DNA from: Takakia lepidozioides
Taxonomy: Eukaryota; Streptophyta; Takakiopsida; Takakiales; Takakiaceae
Direction: 5' to 3'
DNA: 64,000 nucleotides
Assembly: GCA_030704615.1 (NCBI GenBank)
Contig: CM060734.1
Span: 35,730,042 to 35,794,041 of the forward strand
Part shown: positions 63,003-64,000 of the stretch, in pieces
Layout of the letters: each line of letters begins with the position of its first letter
How positions within the stretch are numbered: position 1 is the stretch's first letter
Notes under the pieces: generated by a model
Told to the model about the DNA's origin: nothing
What the model saw: the letters and a program-made list of their open reading frames with translations, nothing else
The model's database searches: none
Made by a program: the position numbers and the translations under genes

Positions 63003-63969
63003 TTACACAGAAGGTCCGACAGCGGCCCGCGATCTTGGCGAATTTCTCACATACTTCCGGTAATAGGAGGCGAGTCCTAGGAAGGAACGCACTCTCGGGA
63101 CCGAAGTCGGAGGCTCCCAGTCCAAGATCGCCCTCACCTTTCTGTCATCCATTTTGATCCCATCCTGTGTAATCACATGCCCCAAGAACTCCACTTTTGT
63201 GACCCCGAATTCGCACTTTGAAGCTTTGGCATACAGCTTCCCTTCTCGCAATTTTTGGAACACCCTTTTGAGGTGCTCCAGGTGCTCCTCTTTTGTTTTC
63301 GAGTACACCAAGATGTCGTCGATGTACACGATCACAAAGTCATCCAACCACTCCTGAAAAGGCTGTTCATCAGCGTGCTAAATGTCGCTGGTGCATTGGT
63401 GAGCCAAAAGGCATCACCAAGAACTCATATGAACCATACCTTGTCTGCACGCGGTCTTCTCCTCATCTCCTTCCGCCACCCGAATTTGATGATAGCCGAG
63501 CGCAAGTCGATCCGGCTGAAATACTTCGCTCCTGCCAACCGATCGAAGAGGTCGTCGATCCTTGGCAAAGGGTACCGGTTTTTGATAGTCACCTTATTCA
63601 AAGCCCTGTAATCGACACACATCCGCAGCGTCCCATCCTTCTTGTCTGCGAATAGCACCGGGGCTCCGTAAGGTGACTTACTCGGCCGATGTACCCCTTT
63701 GACATTAGATCCTTGAGCTGAGTCTTCAGCTCGACCAACTCCCTGTGGCTCAACCGGTAGGGCGCCTTGGCAGGCGGTTCCCTTCCCGGTATCACCTCAA
63801 TCTTGTGGTCAACTCCTCTTCGCGGTGGCAAGCCGCTTGGTAAATCCTCCGGCATCACATCCTGGTATTTCTCCAAAATCCCTTGATCCAATCTGGGCTC
63901 GGTCCCATCGCCTTCTCCTTTCACTTCTCTAATGTAAAGCAAAAACTGGGGCTCGTGTGCCTCCTCCAC
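63003..63969 (-). pseudogene. Reverse transcriptase of the chromovirus, frameshifted
   Basis: Pieces in order on the minus strand: the RT N-terminal side (63,969-63,598: [35 protein letters not shown]), then 63,658-63,425 ([33 protein letters not shown]), then 63,347-63,003 with the active site [14 protein letters not shown] and [12 protein letters not shown]. Two frame changes break it. Confidence 0.85.
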
Positions 63970-64000
63970 GGCCCACTCCTTGCTGACAGAAGGTTTATTC

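Larger units (their letters stand above)
60314..64000 (-). mobile_element. Ty3/gypsy chromovirus, minus strand, 5' part outside the window, integrase deleted
   Basis: Reading leftwards: RT, RNase H, integrase C-terminus with chromodomain, polypurine tract, 3' LTR. The chromodomain after integrase places it among the chromoviruses. Frames are shifted in RT and most of integrase is absent. GC content and codon use differ from the plus-strand element, which fits a different and probably younger element. Confidence 0.8.

Overview
The window is nuclear DNA from a land plant. Evidence: many short exons with GT-AG introns, plant-specific gene families (a TH2-type thiamine enzyme, plastid ferredoxin:thioredoxin reductase, PPR and OSB-type organelle proteins), plant Ty3/gypsy retrotransposons, a CACTA transposon and tRNA-derived SINEs. 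The degree of protein divergence and the PPR/OSB fragments make me think of a fern or lycophyte rather than a flowering plant, but that is an inference.

Positions 1-28,540 are gene-rich. In order: a thiamine salvage/phosphatase gene (TH2, +, 5' exon(s) missing or outside the window); a small DnaJ-type zinc-finger gene (-); the first three exons of ferredoxin:thioredoxin reductase catalytic chain (+), broken off and followed directly by a DprA/SLOG-like gene (+); an intact 11-exon secreted leucine-rich-repeat gene (-, 326 aa); divergent from it, an intact 10-exon Rxt3-domain gene (+, 880 aa); and an intact 5-exon ribosomal protein eS17 gene (+, 148 aa).

Positions 28,429-41,880 are a direct tandem duplication of about 6.6 kb. 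Each unit carries the last exon of eS17 and a complete 5-exon Sec14/CRAL-TRIO gene on the minus strand. The eS17 exon in unit 2 is an orphan. The two Sec14 copies are both open (291 and 295 aa), but copy 1 has lost conserved core residues and takes its stop codon from an inserted repeat.

Positions 41,880-45,955 hold SINEs, otherwise featureless sequence, and a degenerate P-loop NTPase pseudogene of RHS/Crinkler type. From 45,956 to the end everything is nested mobile DNA. A decayed Ty3/gypsy element (+, 45,956 to about 60,313) carries an extra ORF before gag, an in-frame 30-bp tandem repeat after integrase and another extra ORF after that. A 4,922-bp CACTA element (46,266-51,187; matching termini, 3-bp ACA target duplication) sits inside its 5' LTR region and carries degenerate, repeated fragments of an OSB-type (PDF-motif) gene and of PPR motifs, with no visible transposase. 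A second Ty3/gypsy element, a chromovirus on the minus strand (about 60,314-64,000+), cuts the first one at its 3' side and has lost its integrase core.

The most unusual items are the gene-fragment-carrying CACTA element, the FTR/DprA junction, and the asymmetric Sec14 pair.
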